64,000 nucleotides of DNA from Chrysopilus asiliformis (GCA_964034945.1 OZ035960.1:82026148-82090147); one strand, 5' to 3'. Counted from the first letter of the stretch, positions 1 through 11,430 are shown. Numbers and translations are program-made. Notes: generated from the sequence alone by a model not told the origin.

Positions 1-2
1 AA

Positions 3-2577
3 AAGAAGTGGAGAGTAGTGGTGGATTTCAGGAAACTGAATGACGTCACTATTGGAGACGCTTTTCCACTGCCTAGAATCGAGGAGATTCTGGACCAGTT
101 GGGAAACTCTACTTATTTCACCACACTGGACTTAGCTAGCGGCTACCATCAGATTCAAGTTGAGCCAAACGATCGAGAAAAAAACCGCTTTTAGTACACC
201 TTTTGGTCATTTCGAATTTACAAGGATGCCGTTTGGATTAAAATCGGCTCCTGCTACATTTCAAAGGGCTATGAATCACGCCTTGACAGGGTTACAAGGA
301 ATAAAGTGTTTCATATACATCGATGATTTGGTCATTTACGGAAAAACCCTAGATGACCATAACCAAAAATTGATGGATATTTTCGAACGTCTCAGAATCC
401 ATAATTTTAAACTCCAACCCGAGAAGTGTCACTTCCTTAAAAAGGAAGTAATTTATTTAGGACACAAATGCACGAAAGAAGGTGCTCTCCCCGATCCCCA
501 AAACATAGAATGTGTAAAAAATTTCCCACGTCCAAAAACTATTCGACAAATTCAAAGTTTTTTAGGACTTGCTAACTATTATAGGAAATTCATTGAAGAT
601 TTTGCCCAAAAGGCCTTACCCCTCACAACGTTACTCAGAAAAGGCAACAAGTTTGTTTGGAACGAAGCATGCGAAAAAGCCTTCGAATCCCTCAAAGAAG
701 CCTTAACTTCTCCACCACTTCTGGTATATCCAGATTTTGCTAAACCATTCTCATTAACTACGGATGCTAGTGGAGAAGCGCTAGGAGCTATACTATCGCA
801 GGACGAAAGGCCAGTAGCCTACGCTAGCCGAACTTTGAATGAGGCTGAACGCCGATATTCAACAATAGAAAAGGAATTGCTGGCAATAGTTTGGGCTACT
901 AAACATTTTCGATGTTATCTACTCGGACGTAAATTCATCGTTTACTCCGACCATAGGCCATTAAAAGGAGTGTTCAATGTCAAGGACACCACCACACGAC
1001 TGACTCGTTTTCGTCATAAATTATCTGATTACGATTACGAAATTCAGTATAAGGCAGGTAAATTAAACACGGCAGCAGACGCCCTCAGTCGAATTCCCTC
1101 GTCTAAAAACAATGAAAATCTCAATGAAATAACCCAACAACAACAATATGAAAACTCGTTAGATCCAATACTTGACGAAAGCCCACAAATAATAACGCAT
1201 GAAAATTTACCAAAGCACCGCGGTATAGCTAAAACCGAGGAACAAGAGGTGAGGAATAAAACAAACGATTCGACCAAGAATCATCAACGAATTCAAGTTG
1301 TAACTCGAAGCCAAAGTAAACAAAATAAACAACAGATGGAAAAATCAAATCAAAGCGAGAGTGCAACAACAACTAATTCATATGATAAAAATGCAACACA
1401 GCAATTACCCGAAGACAATGCACCCGATAATGACCATGAAAAAGGTGAACGAGGTAATGAACTTGAATATGAGGCTGATTCTAATGACCCAGTTATTTCC
1501 ACAAAAAATGTACAGCAATTAACTGATCGAAAGGAAATAGAATCCGTACTCATGACCTACCACAATAGTCCTTTAGGCGGACACCAAGGAGTTTTCAAAA
1601 CCTACCACCGAATAAGACGCCATTATCGGTGGAAAAACATGATAAAAGACATCGAAACCTTTGTCAAAAGTTGCCGACTTTGTCAAGTAAACAAATATTC
1701 ACGCTACACGCGTATGCCAATGGTCATTACAGACACGGCACTACTCCCCTTTGACAAAGTATACCTGGATATAGTCGGTCCACTCCCTGTGACCAGTACA
1801 GGAAATAAATACCTTCTCACGTTCCAGGATGATCTCACCCGATTTTTCGATTGTGTTGCAATAGAAAACTGTGAAGCCGAAACAGTGGCAAAAGCTTTCT
1901 ATGAACAAATTATCACAAGATACAGAATACCCAAGAAAGTGGTCACCGATCAAGGAACCAATTTTTTGAGTGACGTATTCAAAAAATTGTGTAAATTGTT
2001 GAAAATTCGGAAGTTGCAAACAACAGCCTACCATCCTCAAACAAATGGGGCACTCGAACGGTCCCATCGACCTCTTGCGGAATACTTACGAAATTTCGTA
2101 AATGAATATCCGACCACTTGGGATCAATGGATTAGAGAAGCAGTACACGTCCATAACAACACTATACATGCTTCCACCAAATTCACCCCAATGGATTTAT
2201 TATACGGGTTTTCCGCTGAACTTCCTACAAGCGTGAAACGAGATCCAGAACCACTGTATAACGATGAAAATTATTATCATCTTTTAAAATACAAACTTCA
2301 AATGGCCTACAAAAAGGCTAGAGAAAATCTATTGGCGAGTAAAATGAAAAACAAAACCTATTATGACAAAAACTCCGTCAACAAAAATTTCCAAATCGGA
2401 GATTGGGTTCTTTTAAAAAACGAAACTCGGAAAAATAAGTTAAGCCCAATTTGGCTAGGACCATTTGAAATTAAAGCAACCCCTAGCCCAGTAAACTCGG
2501 TTCTTAAAATACGCAACAAACTTGTACGCCTCCATAACAACCGGCTGAAGGCATACAACAGACGAGACAAACACTAA
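3..2577 (+). pseudogene. pol: E1 pol: reverse transcriptase, RNase H, integrase (5' part absent, one frameshift)
   Basis: Polyprotein for reverse transcription and integration. The first 59 codons are in frame 3 and run to an A7 tract at 178-184, where D has A6; the rest is in frame 1. Visible motifs are the RT YIDD box, the RNase H start TDASGEALGAIL, an integrase HHCC zinc finger with CRLC intact, and the catalytic triad in YLDIVG, TDQGTNF and NGALERSHR. A GPF chromodomain-adjacent motif lies near the end. Nearly identical to D pol. The single-base homopolymer change is either a real lesion or a base-calling error. Confidence 0.92.
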
Positions 2578-2770
2578 AAAGAAAACGAAAAAAAAAAAAA
2601 AAAAAACTGAAAAAACAAATGGGAAAAGAGAGAACTTTACTCAGCAAAATGGCAATAACCCTGTGGAAACTGAAAGGAAAACTGAGGAGACAGTCAGTGG
2701 GAAATCAAAAGAAAAAGAGCTGAAATTTTTGAAAAAAAAAAATAAATAAAAATTTTTTTTATATATATAA
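2578..2770. other. A-rich spacer after E1 pol
   Basis: A-rich stretch with an A19-20 run near 2590 and a TATATA run near 2760. No ORF or RNA gene is recognised. Confidence 0.5.
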
Positions 2771-2771
2771 T

Positions 2772-2777
2772 TTTATT
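2772..2777 (-). promoter_or_regulatory. AATAAA polyadenylation signal of the E1 antisense ORF
   Basis: AATAAA on the minus strand about 55 nt past the stop codon at 2831. Confidence 0.5.
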
Positions 2778-2830
2778 TAAGTTCGACTTTAGAAATGACA
2801 TAACAAAAAAATTTCTGTTTATATGCAATA

Positions 2831-3208
2831 TTAACTCCAGAAGATGTTCCTGAGCAGGCCATCCTGATCTAAACCGAATACGTTAAGATTTAGATCCTCT
2901 GCCAGATCCTCCAGAGTGTTAACGGGGATGTCATCTTCCAACACCGTCCCCTGATTGGTAGAGATATGAAGACCCGATACGATGGCCACTGGGAAACACA
3001 GAGAAGGCAGCGCCTCAATAACTGCAGCTTGAAGGGCTCTCCGATCATGAATCGGAAAGACGTCCAACAAATCCTCGAGCCACCTCTGGGCCTGGCGTCG
3101 GTGTGAATACGTAGACACCACAGCCATGGATCCAACTTGATGCAAAGCCACTGCCTCTCTAGACAAAATTATCAAAGAATACTCCGACTGGGAACGGCAA
3201 AACAACAT
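2831..3208 (-). CDS. Antisense accessory ORF of E1, 125 aa, unknown function
   Basis: Intact ORF opposite to E1, between pol (ends 2577) and env (starts 3591). It is clearly richer in GC than the flanking sequence. It has its own core promoter (TATAAATA and TCATTT) 38-72 nt upstream and an AATAAA on the minus strand at 2777-2772, so it looks like a real transcription unit. The protein is acidic and leucine-rich, with no signal peptide or membrane segment. Its N-terminal pattern (SQxxxSLxIxxR then VVST) weakly recalls the spliced antisense genes of C and D (SQHDSALFIM then VVTT). Homology is an inference; I recognise no known family. Confidence 0.65.
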   Translation of the reverse strand: MLFCRSQSEYSLIILSREAVALHQVGSMAVVSTYSHRRQAQRWLEDLLDVFPIHDRRALQAAVIEALPSLCFPVAIVSGLHISTNQGTVLEDDIPVNTLEDLAEDLNLNVFGLDQDGLLRNIFWS

Positions 3209-3245
3209 GATGATGTATTAATGAACGGAATAAATTACTGAACGT

Positions 3246-3280
3246 AAATGAGAGCCATCACGGAGCGACAATTATTTATA
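3246..3280 (-). promoter_or_regulatory. TATA/initiator core promoter of the E1 antisense ORF
   Basis: TATAAATA at 3280-3273 and TCATTT (arthropod Inr consensus TCAKTY) at 3251-3246 on the minus strand. The Inr A lies 31 nt from the first T of the TATA box, a normal spacing. The ATG is 41 nt downstream of the predicted start. Confidence 0.55.
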
Positions 3281-3561
3281 AGAAAGGAAAACTGCAAAAC
3301 AAGCAATTCAGGTGTTTTCCAAATCACGTACTAATTGACGCACATAGAACCAACCAGCTCCAATCCATTTCCACCGGGAATTCTTACTCAGCACATAATT
3401 TGGCCAAGCGTAAAATGCTGATCGTTTAGGAATATCGAAATTTCGATTAAATTAACAATTAATTCTCAATAACCATATGAACGTAAATGTAGAATGAAAA
3501 ATGCCATCAACCTCACAGTAAAACCCTAAAGAATTCAAATCAAAATTCAACAACAAATTTT

Positions 3562-3578
3562 TTTTTGTTTCCTCATAG
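3562..3578 (+). promoter_or_regulatory. 3' splice site for subgenomic env mRNA (E1)
   Basis: A T-rich tract ends in CCTCATAG at 3578, 12 nt before the env ATG. Errantivirus env is known to be made from a spliced mRNA, and the position fits. Confidence 0.6.
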
Positions 3579-3590
3579 TTTTCCACAAAA

Positions 3591-5585
3591 ATGCCACGGT
3601 TAGAATTGGTCTTGACAACACTACTCGGAGCGTCCACAGTGTGTCTAGCAAGCCCAAACACAGTAAAATTAACACCATTAGAACCCACTGGAATATTTTT
3701 TGAGCAAATTGGAACAGCATACCTATACAGAAGACAATGGACCGTATTAACTCAACTAACGCATCCCGATTGGAATTCTACTTTGGACTTTATCAGCCAA
3801 TGCAAAGGACTCATAAATGACCTATGCATATCCCAAACCAAATCATTACAGACAGCCAACCGATATTCTATGGCCAAGCATCTGAAAAATGAGAGTTGTG
3901 CGGAGTGGAAGACTGAAATACACCGCCTAGCGGCAAACATCGAGGAGCACCACAAGGAGTTAATGTATTTCTCACATACCAGAAGCAAACGGTCCTTATT
4001 CAATTTTGTGGGTACGGCAGCTAAATTTCTCACAGGAATTATGGACGACAATGACGCTCAAGAGATCTACCAGCGGCTCAACGATTTAGAAACCGGGAAT
4101 AAAAAAAGGGAAGAAATTCTGAAACACCAACTAACAATAATGCGCTCAAATTTTGACACCTTAAGTAAACCCTTAACCAATTTAACGGAACAATATAACC
4201 TAGTTAGTATTAAAATTAACCAAATAATAGATAGAATGAATGCTACCACAAAGAAAACTCAGGAAGATATAATAAAATTAGAATTACAGACTGAAATGCA
4301 TGAGGTGATTTTACTAATGATAACAAAATTACAACAGATCGAGAGACAACAAGGGGATACTTTTACAATACTCAACGCGCTCAGTCAAAACAAGCTCCAT
4401 CCACTTATAATACGGCCCCAAGACCTAAAACTTATTTGGGCAGAGTCTACAAATAATTCGGGAAATTTCATTAAAGATTTCGCCTCTTTGTCACAAATAA
4501 TAACCGTAAAAAGCTTTCAACTAAAGGATCGCATACTGATCAAAATTCAAATACCCATGCCAGAGCCTAATTCATTTTCCATCCAAAAAGTGTACTATCT
4601 ACCAACGCCGCACGGCAAAATGCACACTCTCATCCATTCCAAAATAAACTACGTATTCAACAACACACTGCGAAAGGAATTCGTGGAATTCACGGGAACT
4701 GAATACAAAGACTCATGTAATAAGCTACAAGAGTTAGGAGAAAGCCCAGTATTCATTTGTTATCAAGTCAAGGCTCTGATTGGAGGAGTAGGACCTCAAA
4801 ATTGCCTGCTAAATTTGTTAACCGCAACCTTCTCGGAAACAGATAGCTGCCAACATGTAATACTCCGGAATCAAATAAATTATTTAGTTCCGTTAGAGCA
4901 ACCGAATCACTGGCTTTACGTTTTTGATACTGAGAAATATCTCCAAATATTCTGTGAAAACCACCACGAATCAGTAATCATGAGAGAATCGGGAGTGCTA
5001 ACCCTTTTAGAGGATTGTACCTACCAAGCAGAGACTCTCCGTCTACCATTTTACTCCGTGCGTACAAAAAATCTCCCCCTACATCAACCCGAGGTCCATC
5101 GTGCACCCATCTTCAAAATTCCATCGCACATTGCGCGACACCTGAACCGTCAAGCAATAGATATTCCAAGTAAACTACAGATAAGTTCTTTCGATTCCTT
5201 ACACAAGGATCTACAATCAGAACACATGGCGATAGGTGAAGTTGAAAAAGAGATCAACGACCTAACCGTAACCGAAACTATGAACCAATACCGCACACAC
5301 ATTACCACTCAATGGGCTTTATTTTCAATATTGCTATTAATAGTCGTGATCTATCTTATTTACCGATGCAAGGGTGGGTTAAGTAAAAGAATGAAGAAAA
5401 GTAAAAGACAGAAAACCAAATTAAATCCTATTCGCATTGCCCTACCCGAAATTAATGATACCAAACCTCAAGAATCTGAAAGTAAAAACATGGACGAAAT
5501 ATTCTCATTAGGGACCGCTCAAGGTACCAACGACTGGACTTTCCAAAAGAAAAAGGGGTGGGAAAGTCTAGGCTTAAAATTCTAA
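3591..5585 (+). CDS. env: E1 envelope glycoprotein (errantivirus/baculovirus F-type fusion protein)
   Basis: Intact 664-codon ORF. A hydrophobic N-terminal signal peptide ends near residue 21. A furin-type site RSKR lies near residue 134 and is followed by a fusion-peptide-like SLFNFVGTAAKF and a heptad-rich segment. A membrane span (ALFSILLLIVVIYLIY) lies near residue 575, followed by a basic tail. Length and order are typical of errantivirus env. It closely resembles D env. The ORF itself shows no break, although E1 pol is frameshifted. Confidence 0.92.
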   Translation: MPRLELVLTTLLGASTVCLASPNTVKLTPLEPTGIFFEQIGTAYLYRRQWTVLTQLTHPDWNSTLDFISQCKGLINDLCISQTKSLQTANRYSMAKHLKNESCAEWKTEIHRLAANIEEHHKELMYFSHTRSKRSLFNFVGTAAKFLTGIMDDNDAQEIYQRLNDLETGNKKREEILKHQLTIMRSNFDTLSKPLTNLTEQYNLVSIKINQIIDRMNATTKKTQEDIIKLELQTEMHEVILLMITKLQQIERQQGDTFTILNALSQNKLHPLIIRPQDLKLIWAESTNNSGNFIKDFASLSQIITVKSFQLKDRILIKIQIPMPEPNSFSIQKVYYLPTPHGKMHTLIHSKINYVFNNTLRKEFVEFTGTEYKDSCNKLQELGESPVFICYQVKALIGGVGPQNCLLNLLTATFSETDSCQHVILRNQINYLVPLEQPNHWLYVFDTEKYLQIFCENHHESVIMRESGVLTLLEDCTYQAETLRLPFYSVRTKNLPLHQPEVHRAPIFKIPSHIARHLNRQAIDIPSKLQISSFDSLHKDLQSEHMAIGEVEKEINDLTVTETMNQYRTHITTQWALFSILLLIVVIYLIYRCKGGLSKRMKKSKRQKTKLNPIRIALPEINDTKPQESESKNMDEIFSLGTAQGTNDWTFQKKKGWESLGLKF

Positions 5586-5784
5586 AATCCATTACCATCA
5601 AATAACAGAAAAACCTATTCAATAACCATAACGGTTTCTATTTGATAACGAAAATTATATATAATAACAAAAAAAAAAAAAAAAAGGGGAATTTTGTATC
5701 AATATATAATAAATTTTTGAATTTGTATAAGCAAAACATCAAAACCAAAGGCAAAACATAATATGTATAAAGGATAAGATCTAG

Positions 5785-5816
<32 letters not shown>

Positions 5817-5866
5817 TAATAACAAATAAGTCTCAGTATATGTCAAAATAAAATAATAAGATATTT

Positions 5867-5905
<39 letters not shown>

Positions 5906-6062
5906 AAAACTAACTATAAGTCAGAATGCACACAAAAGAAAAAAAAAAAAAAAAGAATTTTTAAATATATATCCATAGGAATAGGTAAAACAAAGAAATA
6001 GACACTAACATTTTGATGACATTTCGAAAAATTACATTTTTCTTTCTTCAGGGGGTAAGGAA
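5586..6062 (+). repeat. A-rich 3' region and polypurine tract of E1
   Basis: Four A-runs (about 15 to 30 nt) and a TATATATA tract fill this stretch. The last 45 nt match the segment next to the 3' LTRs of C and D. They end in AGGGGGTAAGGAA, the likely polypurine tract, directly before the LTR. Unlike C and D, there is no antisense gene here. Confidence 0.7.
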
Positions 6063-7009
6063 TGTGATGAATTGCATTTCGACTTTTCCAAACCTGATGC
6101 AATCCATCACTTTGGCTAAAGCAAAAGGTACAAAGTTCCAAATCAGAACATTGAACCATTCACCATTCAATAAATTCAATAAAACTTCACAATCAAAATG
6201 CACAAGTGCACTCCGGTCACTGTACTTTGTACCCACCATAAGCCTTACCTTTCATCATAATAATAATTCCGCCATACAACCCAATGAACCCCAAAACGTA
6301 CAAAATACGTTTATCAAAGGCACGACCTCATATTTCATAACAATACTTCAACGTACAACTCAAGAAATCCCAAACGTACGAAATACGTTTATTGAAGACA
6401 CGCGACAAGCGCGATCCTATTTCACAACAATTTTATTGTTTTCATAATAATTGTATGCCGATCTTAATTCATAAACAACTTCACCAGGCCGGTCAAAATG
6501 CTGATTCTTCCAAATAGTTCTGAAAAATAATTTCACAATTCACCTTTGAATTGAAACTTTTACCTATATTGTAATTTCACAATGTAGGTTAATTAGGAAA
6601 TCGTCTGAACGACAAAGATTGACCAGGTCAGGAAGGTGATAAAAGCAAGGGACGACCGGTGAAGCAGCAGTTAGGGACAAGGTTTTGAGCTAGTGAGAAG
6701 CTCGGGAGTTAGTAAAAGATTTTAGAAAGGGTGAGAAAACGAGTTGAAGTCGAGAGTTAGAGAATTTTATTTTCTCGGTGTCGGAAAAACAGTTAGCTGA
6801 AAAATAGTCGGAAATTTACTGGAAACAAATCTGTTAATAGTGCATTACAAAAAATAATAATCGAGTAGTTTTAAAGTATAATAGTTTTAAAGTGTGTAAT
6901 TAAATAAGAAGAAATAACATTGTATATTAACTTGCCGTGAGAAACTTAATAAATGTTTGAAATTACCACAAAAGTGTTTTAACTTCGCCCAATCAGAAGA
7001 GGTGTCACA
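6063..7009 (+). repeat. 3' LTR of E1 (947 bp)
   Basis: Starts TGTGATGAATTGC and ends GTGTCACA (TG...CA). Its first ~50 nt form a hairpin (GTGATGAATTGCATT against AATGCAATCCATCAC in relatives). It contains two copies of an ACGTAC..TACGTTTAT repeat near 6297 and 6375. It is the same subfamily as the LTR of F (941 bp once that LTR's insertions are removed). Confidence 0.9.
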
Positions 7010-7015
7010 ACCCTA

Positions 7016-8479
7016 TTAGTTTTTGTTGAAGGCGATTATATTCGTGGTACATTCACCTTTTTGAATGTACCTTCTTAAAATATCGGTGTCTTCGTTTAAG
7101 TCTTTTATATCTACGAATACTCTTATATTATTGAATATGCTCTCATATTCTTTTTCTTTTCGTTCGACAAGAATAATTTGTAGTCTAAATCTGTTTACAA
7201 TAGTTTCGAGGATCGGTATATGGTCGTGGAAATTTTCTTCTTGTGAATGGACAGTTTGTCTTTCTGAAGGTACTTGTGGATCGGTGCTAAAGTTTTCGTC
7301 TTCACTTTGTGGTCTCGGACTATCTTCTAAGTGGTTAAAGAGGGGTGTTTCAAATAAGTTAATCTCGTTTGTTTCTGCGTTTATGTGGCTGAGAAAGTCA
7401 GCGATTTTATTATCTTTCCCTTTTATGTAATCGATTTTTATGTCATATTCACCCAATTGTAACAACCACCTTTGGAGGCGGGGGTTAATGTCTTTTCCGT
7501 TGTATTTGGTTTGCAACCATTTAAGGGGTTGATGATCTGTGTGCAGATCGAACTCTTTGCCATATAAATATGGTCGAAAATTCTTTGTACCCCACACTAT
7601 AGCAAGGAGTTCCTTTTCTATAGTGGAGTAGTTTTTCTCGTGGTCATTAAGTGTTCGTGATGCATAACAAAGTGGATGGCCATCTTGTGTAAGAACGGCT
7701 CCTACAGCTAAATTACTTGCATCGGTAATTAGCTTAAACCTTTTATTGAAATTCGGATATCTCAAAATTGGATGACTAGTTACTAATTCTTTGAGTTTTC
7801 CAAAGGCTGCAATGTAACTGGGGTCATTAGAGTTCACTTTAGTGCCCTTTTTGAGATATTGGACCATTGGTCCAGCAATTTTGGCATAATATTTCACGAA
7901 TTTTCGATAGTAACCAGTGACACCTAGAAATGATTTTATCTGTTTTTGCGTTTCGGGAAGCTTTAAGCTCCGGATAACTTTTAGTTTTTTAGGGTTTGGT
8001 TTGATGCCGTTTGCAGTAAGTATATGTCCAAGATATTCGGTTTCTCGGGCTAAAAAATTGCATTTGTCAATTTGGATCTTGAGTCCAGCTGCTCTCAATC
8101 TATTGAGGATTTTTCTTAGGTTTATCATATGTTCTTTTAGGGACGTGCTGAATATCAGAATGTCGTCAAGGTATACGACACATATCACATTAATAAATTC
8201 TCTCAGTATTGAGTTCATTAATCTTTGGAATGTAGAAGGAGAATTTTTCAAACCGAAAGGCATTCTTAAGAATTCATAGTGCCCAAATGGTGTGGAAAAA
8301 GCCGTTTTCTTCCTATCTTTTTCTTCCATTGGAATTTGGTGGAACCCTTTAGCTAAGTCTAAGGTAGTGAAATACTGAGCTCGACCTAAATTGTCATTTA
8401 TTTCTTCCGTATTTGGTATAGGGAACTTATCGTTAATTGTGACCTCGTTTAACTTTATGTTTTCTTTGGCACGATCCAA
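7016..8479 (-). pseudogene. pol: H pol: RT and RNase H domains, C-terminally truncated
   Basis: Open for 487 codons. RT block with YLDD catalytic motif (VVYLDDILIFS), then RNase H (TDASNLAVGAVLTQ, STIEKELLAIVW, HTDHQPLKW), then the linker that normally leads into integrase. A TAA at 7016 and the E1 LTR end it. Sequence style matches 17.6/297 elements. The N-terminal end of this frame follows a small deletion: the conserved segment between the fingers motif and LNEVTIND is missing. Confidence 0.88.
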
Positions 8480-8683
8480 AGAGGACTGTTATAAGGAGAA
8501 TTGCTCTATTTTGTTCTAACATTTCGCCAATTTGGGGTTCTATTTCTTGTTTGTGCACTTGGGGATACCTATATATTTTAGAATATATTGGATTATCTGT
8601 GGTTGTAATGATTTGATGTTTTATTTCATGGGTAAAAGTTAGTTTATCCCCCTCTTTGTAAAATAGATCTTCGCTATCTTTTA
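8480..8683 (-). pseudogene. pol: H pol: start of RT, frameshifted
   Basis: The segment before RT reads in one frame, shifts by one near 8505, shows SPYNSPLWIVPKK, then shifts again with an internal deletion near 8465. The reading frame enters from 10912 upstream of the Harbinger insertion and is continuous once one TTA duplicate is discounted. Confidence 0.75.
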
Positions 8684-8902
8684 AAGGGCCCATAGACGGG
8701 CAACTTTGTTTCCAACCTGGTCGCCAACCTGGTTGGTAGTTTTCACCACAGACGAGACGGAATGTTGGCAACCAAGTTGTCAACATCATTTTTAACAAGA
8801 TCCCGTCGACTTTAGGTGATTTCTCTAATTTTTTTATTGTTTATAGTTTACTATGTTTATTGTTTATAGGACAACTATAAGGTATATGTTGAATAGTGAA
8901 AA

Positions 8903-9529
8903 ATGAGTAAGGATTTATTATTAGTATTGGTTTTAAACGAGTTGTGCGAAGATGAGGTGCCCCCTTTGAAAAAGAAAAAAATTTGGGCAAAGGAGTGGTA
9001 TCAGAACCGTGCTCAGTTTTCTCATTCAAATTTAATGCGTGAACTACGTGTGACTGCACCTGACGATTTCAAAAACTTTTTAAGAATGGACAGCAACACC
9101 TACGATGAATTATTGAATGCAGTAAGACCATTCATTGAAAAGAAGGACACGATAATGAGAATAGCTATTCCTGCAAATGAAAACCTGTCTGCAACCCTAC
9201 GGTTTTTGGCAGTGGCCAGAGCTTCGAGGACTTAAAATTTCTCACTGGAATATCGCCACAAAGTCTTGGAGTCAGGTCGTACGATCAAAACCCTTTTGAA
9301 CGTGATAAATTTGAATCCGCAAAAGGCATCCATCGTTACTTTATCCACCTGTTATTTACATAATTTTTTGAGAAAAAAAAATCGTCTATTTATTTGCGAG
9401 GAAGTGTTGATGTTGAACATGCAAATACTTCGAAAATACAGTTTGGTCCCTGGAGATCTGACCCCCAGCAATTATGTGAAGTTGAACCAACATACTCAAG
9501 AAATCCTACTTCCGATGCAAAAGCGATAA
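8903..9529 (+). pseudogene. Harbinger transposase remnant, DDE core deleted
   Basis: The N-terminal 110 codons carry the family segment ending IPANENLSATLRFLAVA. A one-base loss then shifts the frame, and FEDLKFLTGISPQSLG follows in another frame. The sequence then jumps to the C-terminal block with SIVTLSTCYLHNFLR. The central catalytic part is missing, so this copy cannot encode active transposase. Confidence 0.82.
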
Positions 9530-9652
9530 GGCAAAAATTTACTACTTACTTCAATGGTGTATAGGAGCAGTTCCTTGGCAAAATCAATATATAAAAAACT
9601 TACCATAATTGTTAAAATTTATATTGCAATTAAATAAAAAAATCGTTCATTT

Positions 9653-10589
9653 TTAAGAAAATGTATTATCTGAAAATAATTCTTGTACATTCTTGTATAT
9701 AAGTGGTGAATTCACATTTCCTGGAGACGGAAGGGGGTGTTGGGAAAAAGGAGTAGACGAGCTTAGCAACTCAATGTAGGAATGATGAGATGGAAGTAAA
9801 GTTGAGGAAGCAGGACTAGGGGCGGATGAATTATTGGAAGAAGAGCTGCCACGGACGGAGTGCAGGGAAAGTAAGTCGAGTTGTCCCAAGACAAGAAAGT
9901 CTTCTATGGCCTTCTTAGCGTAAATTTGCTGAATTGAGGACAATTTTCGATATAACATAGCCCAACTTTCAGCAAAAACACTTGCTTCATCTTTATTGTT
10001 GGTGTCTTTATTGGTCAGTTTCCCCAAAGTTTCCTTCAACAGGTCATTTCTTTCTGCCATATGTTCAACCATAGATTTCTTTCTCTTATGTGGGTATGAA
10101 TTTCCAGGTGCATTTTCAATAGCTTCCTGAAAGGATTACAAGTAGATACCTTATCAACATTAAAAATATTGTAACTTGGAGTGATATTGCACTTACCTCT
10201 GCTAGATCAATTGAGTTTTCATCCTGCTCAAGGTCTATTGTTGATATACCAGAGATTTGAACCTCCTGGTCGCGAAGAAACCCTAATGCTTCGAAATACC
10301 ATAAGCTAAGGGCATATTCGTCTTCGACTCCGGCTCCAGACCTTTGGCTTTTTTCGACTTTTTTTAATTCCCTCCGGTAGCATGTTCTTATATTTGTAAG
10401 TCTTTTCTTAAGGCTGTCGGTATTCGCATCTGGTTCAATATCTTTATAAACGTTTAAAAGTTTTGACCATGCGACTTTCTTTTTGTTTCGATCTTTAAAG
10501 ATTTTCGATTTTACTTTCCACAGCTCGGGCAAATCTTTTAACTCGTCAAAAAAAGCGACCCAGCTTTGAGTGAAAGGTATACTACACAT
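9653..10589 (-). CDS. MADF/BESS-domain accessory protein of the Harbinger element, two exons
   Basis: Exon 1 (10589-10197) encodes a MADF-like domain (WVAFFDEL, WSKLLNVYKDI, RRELKKVEKS, LWYFEALGFL). A 70-nt GTAAGT..TTTCAG intron lies at 10127-10196. Exon 2 (10126-9653) ends with a BESS-like motif (KAIEDFLVLGQLDLLSL). Splicing keeps the frame and no stop or shift is visible. PIF/Harbinger elements often encode such a DNA-binding partner that carries the transposase to DNA and into the nucleus. Exon borders are inferred from consensus sites. Confidence 0.8.
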
Positions 10590-10911
10590 TCTTAGGTCGT
10601 ACGATCAAAACCCTAGTAAAATTAACCAAACTGAACCGAACTTAATCAAAAAAACTATTTTTGACACTTCACTGTTCTCATTGCAGTACTCAATGCAACT
10701 GAGATTGGCAACCAGGTTGTAAACTTGCCTACAGACACCCCAACATGAACGCCAACATGCTAAGTTTTCAAATTTTTTTGATTTTACACCAACCTGATCG
10801 ACAACATGAAAAACCAACCGCCAACTTGGCCACAGACGTACAACATCGACCCCAACATTGCATGTTGGCGACCAGGTTGGCAACAAAGTTGCCCGTCTAT
10901 GGGCCCTTTTA

Positions 10912-11430
10912 GTGTTTTAATAACGTTTTCTTTCTCCTCCACGTTAAGGTGATCTAAGTTTAGTTTACTTAAAAAATCATCCTTAACGCTCTCTAAGCTA
11001 TGTATTTCGCTGAGAACATAAGGGTACTTGTTTTCCTCAAATAAAATTTTATTGTTATTTATCTAGATATATTTATCATCTAAGTTAATTTTTGTTTTAA
11101 AAGAAACTAGGAAATTTTGTCCCATGATCGCATCGTAATTTCTATTCCCTAAATCTAATATTTTCCATATTACGGAGCCGTTGAATTTAAATTCCGCCGG
11201 TATTGGGGTCACAAGTTTTTTGGTCACTTTATTTACACCGTTAATGGTTGAATAAAAGACGGGTTGGGGTAGATTTTCTTCAGAAAATTCAGTAATGATA
11301 TTAGGTTTTATAACGCTAGTGGCTGCTCCTGTATCTACAAGGCATTTTACCTTCTTGGTACCTAGAGTTATACATATTATGGGGAGTTTACATTCCGAGG
11401 CTCTGTATGAAAATTTACATCTTGCTCGTG
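10912..11430 (-). pseudogene. pol: H pol: protease region
   Basis: The minus strand shows the link from protease to RT (FEENKYPYVLSEIHSLE). A TAG interrupts it near 11063. Upstream is a VDTGAAT-type retroviral aspartic protease block near 11330. Decayed but clearly collinear with 17.6-like pol. Confidence 0.65.

Larger units (their letters stand above)
1..7009 (+). mobile_element. Errantivirus-like Ty3/gypsy element E1, 5'-truncated by the window edge
   Basis: Plus-strand element holding most of pol, an antisense ORF, env, an A-rich 3' region, a polypurine tract and a 3' LTR. The 5' LTR, gag and protease lie outside the window. Order and protein content match insect errantiviruses (gypsy, 17.6, ZAM type). 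The 3' LTR abuts the interrupted pol of element H at 7010, so E1 probably inserted into H; the expected 4-bp target duplication cannot be checked because the other end is missing. Confidence 0.9.
8684..10908 (+). mobile_element. PIF/Harbinger DNA transposon (2225 bp) inside H pol
   Basis: Terminal inverted repeats start AAGGGCCCATAGACGGGCAA at both ends and extend about 48 bp. The target duplication is TTA (8681-8683 and 10909-10911), the hallmark 3-bp TWA of PIF/Harbinger. It holds a gutted transposase (+) and an apparently intact MADF/BESS protein (-). Subterminal CCAACCTGGT and CAACATG motifs repeat on both flanks. Confidence 0.93.

Noticed and set aside
2890..3135. 81-codon minus-strand ORF overlapping the E1 antisense gene in another frame
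   Set aside because: Shadow of the 125-codon ORF; the latter has the promoter, start spacing and conserved-like pattern.
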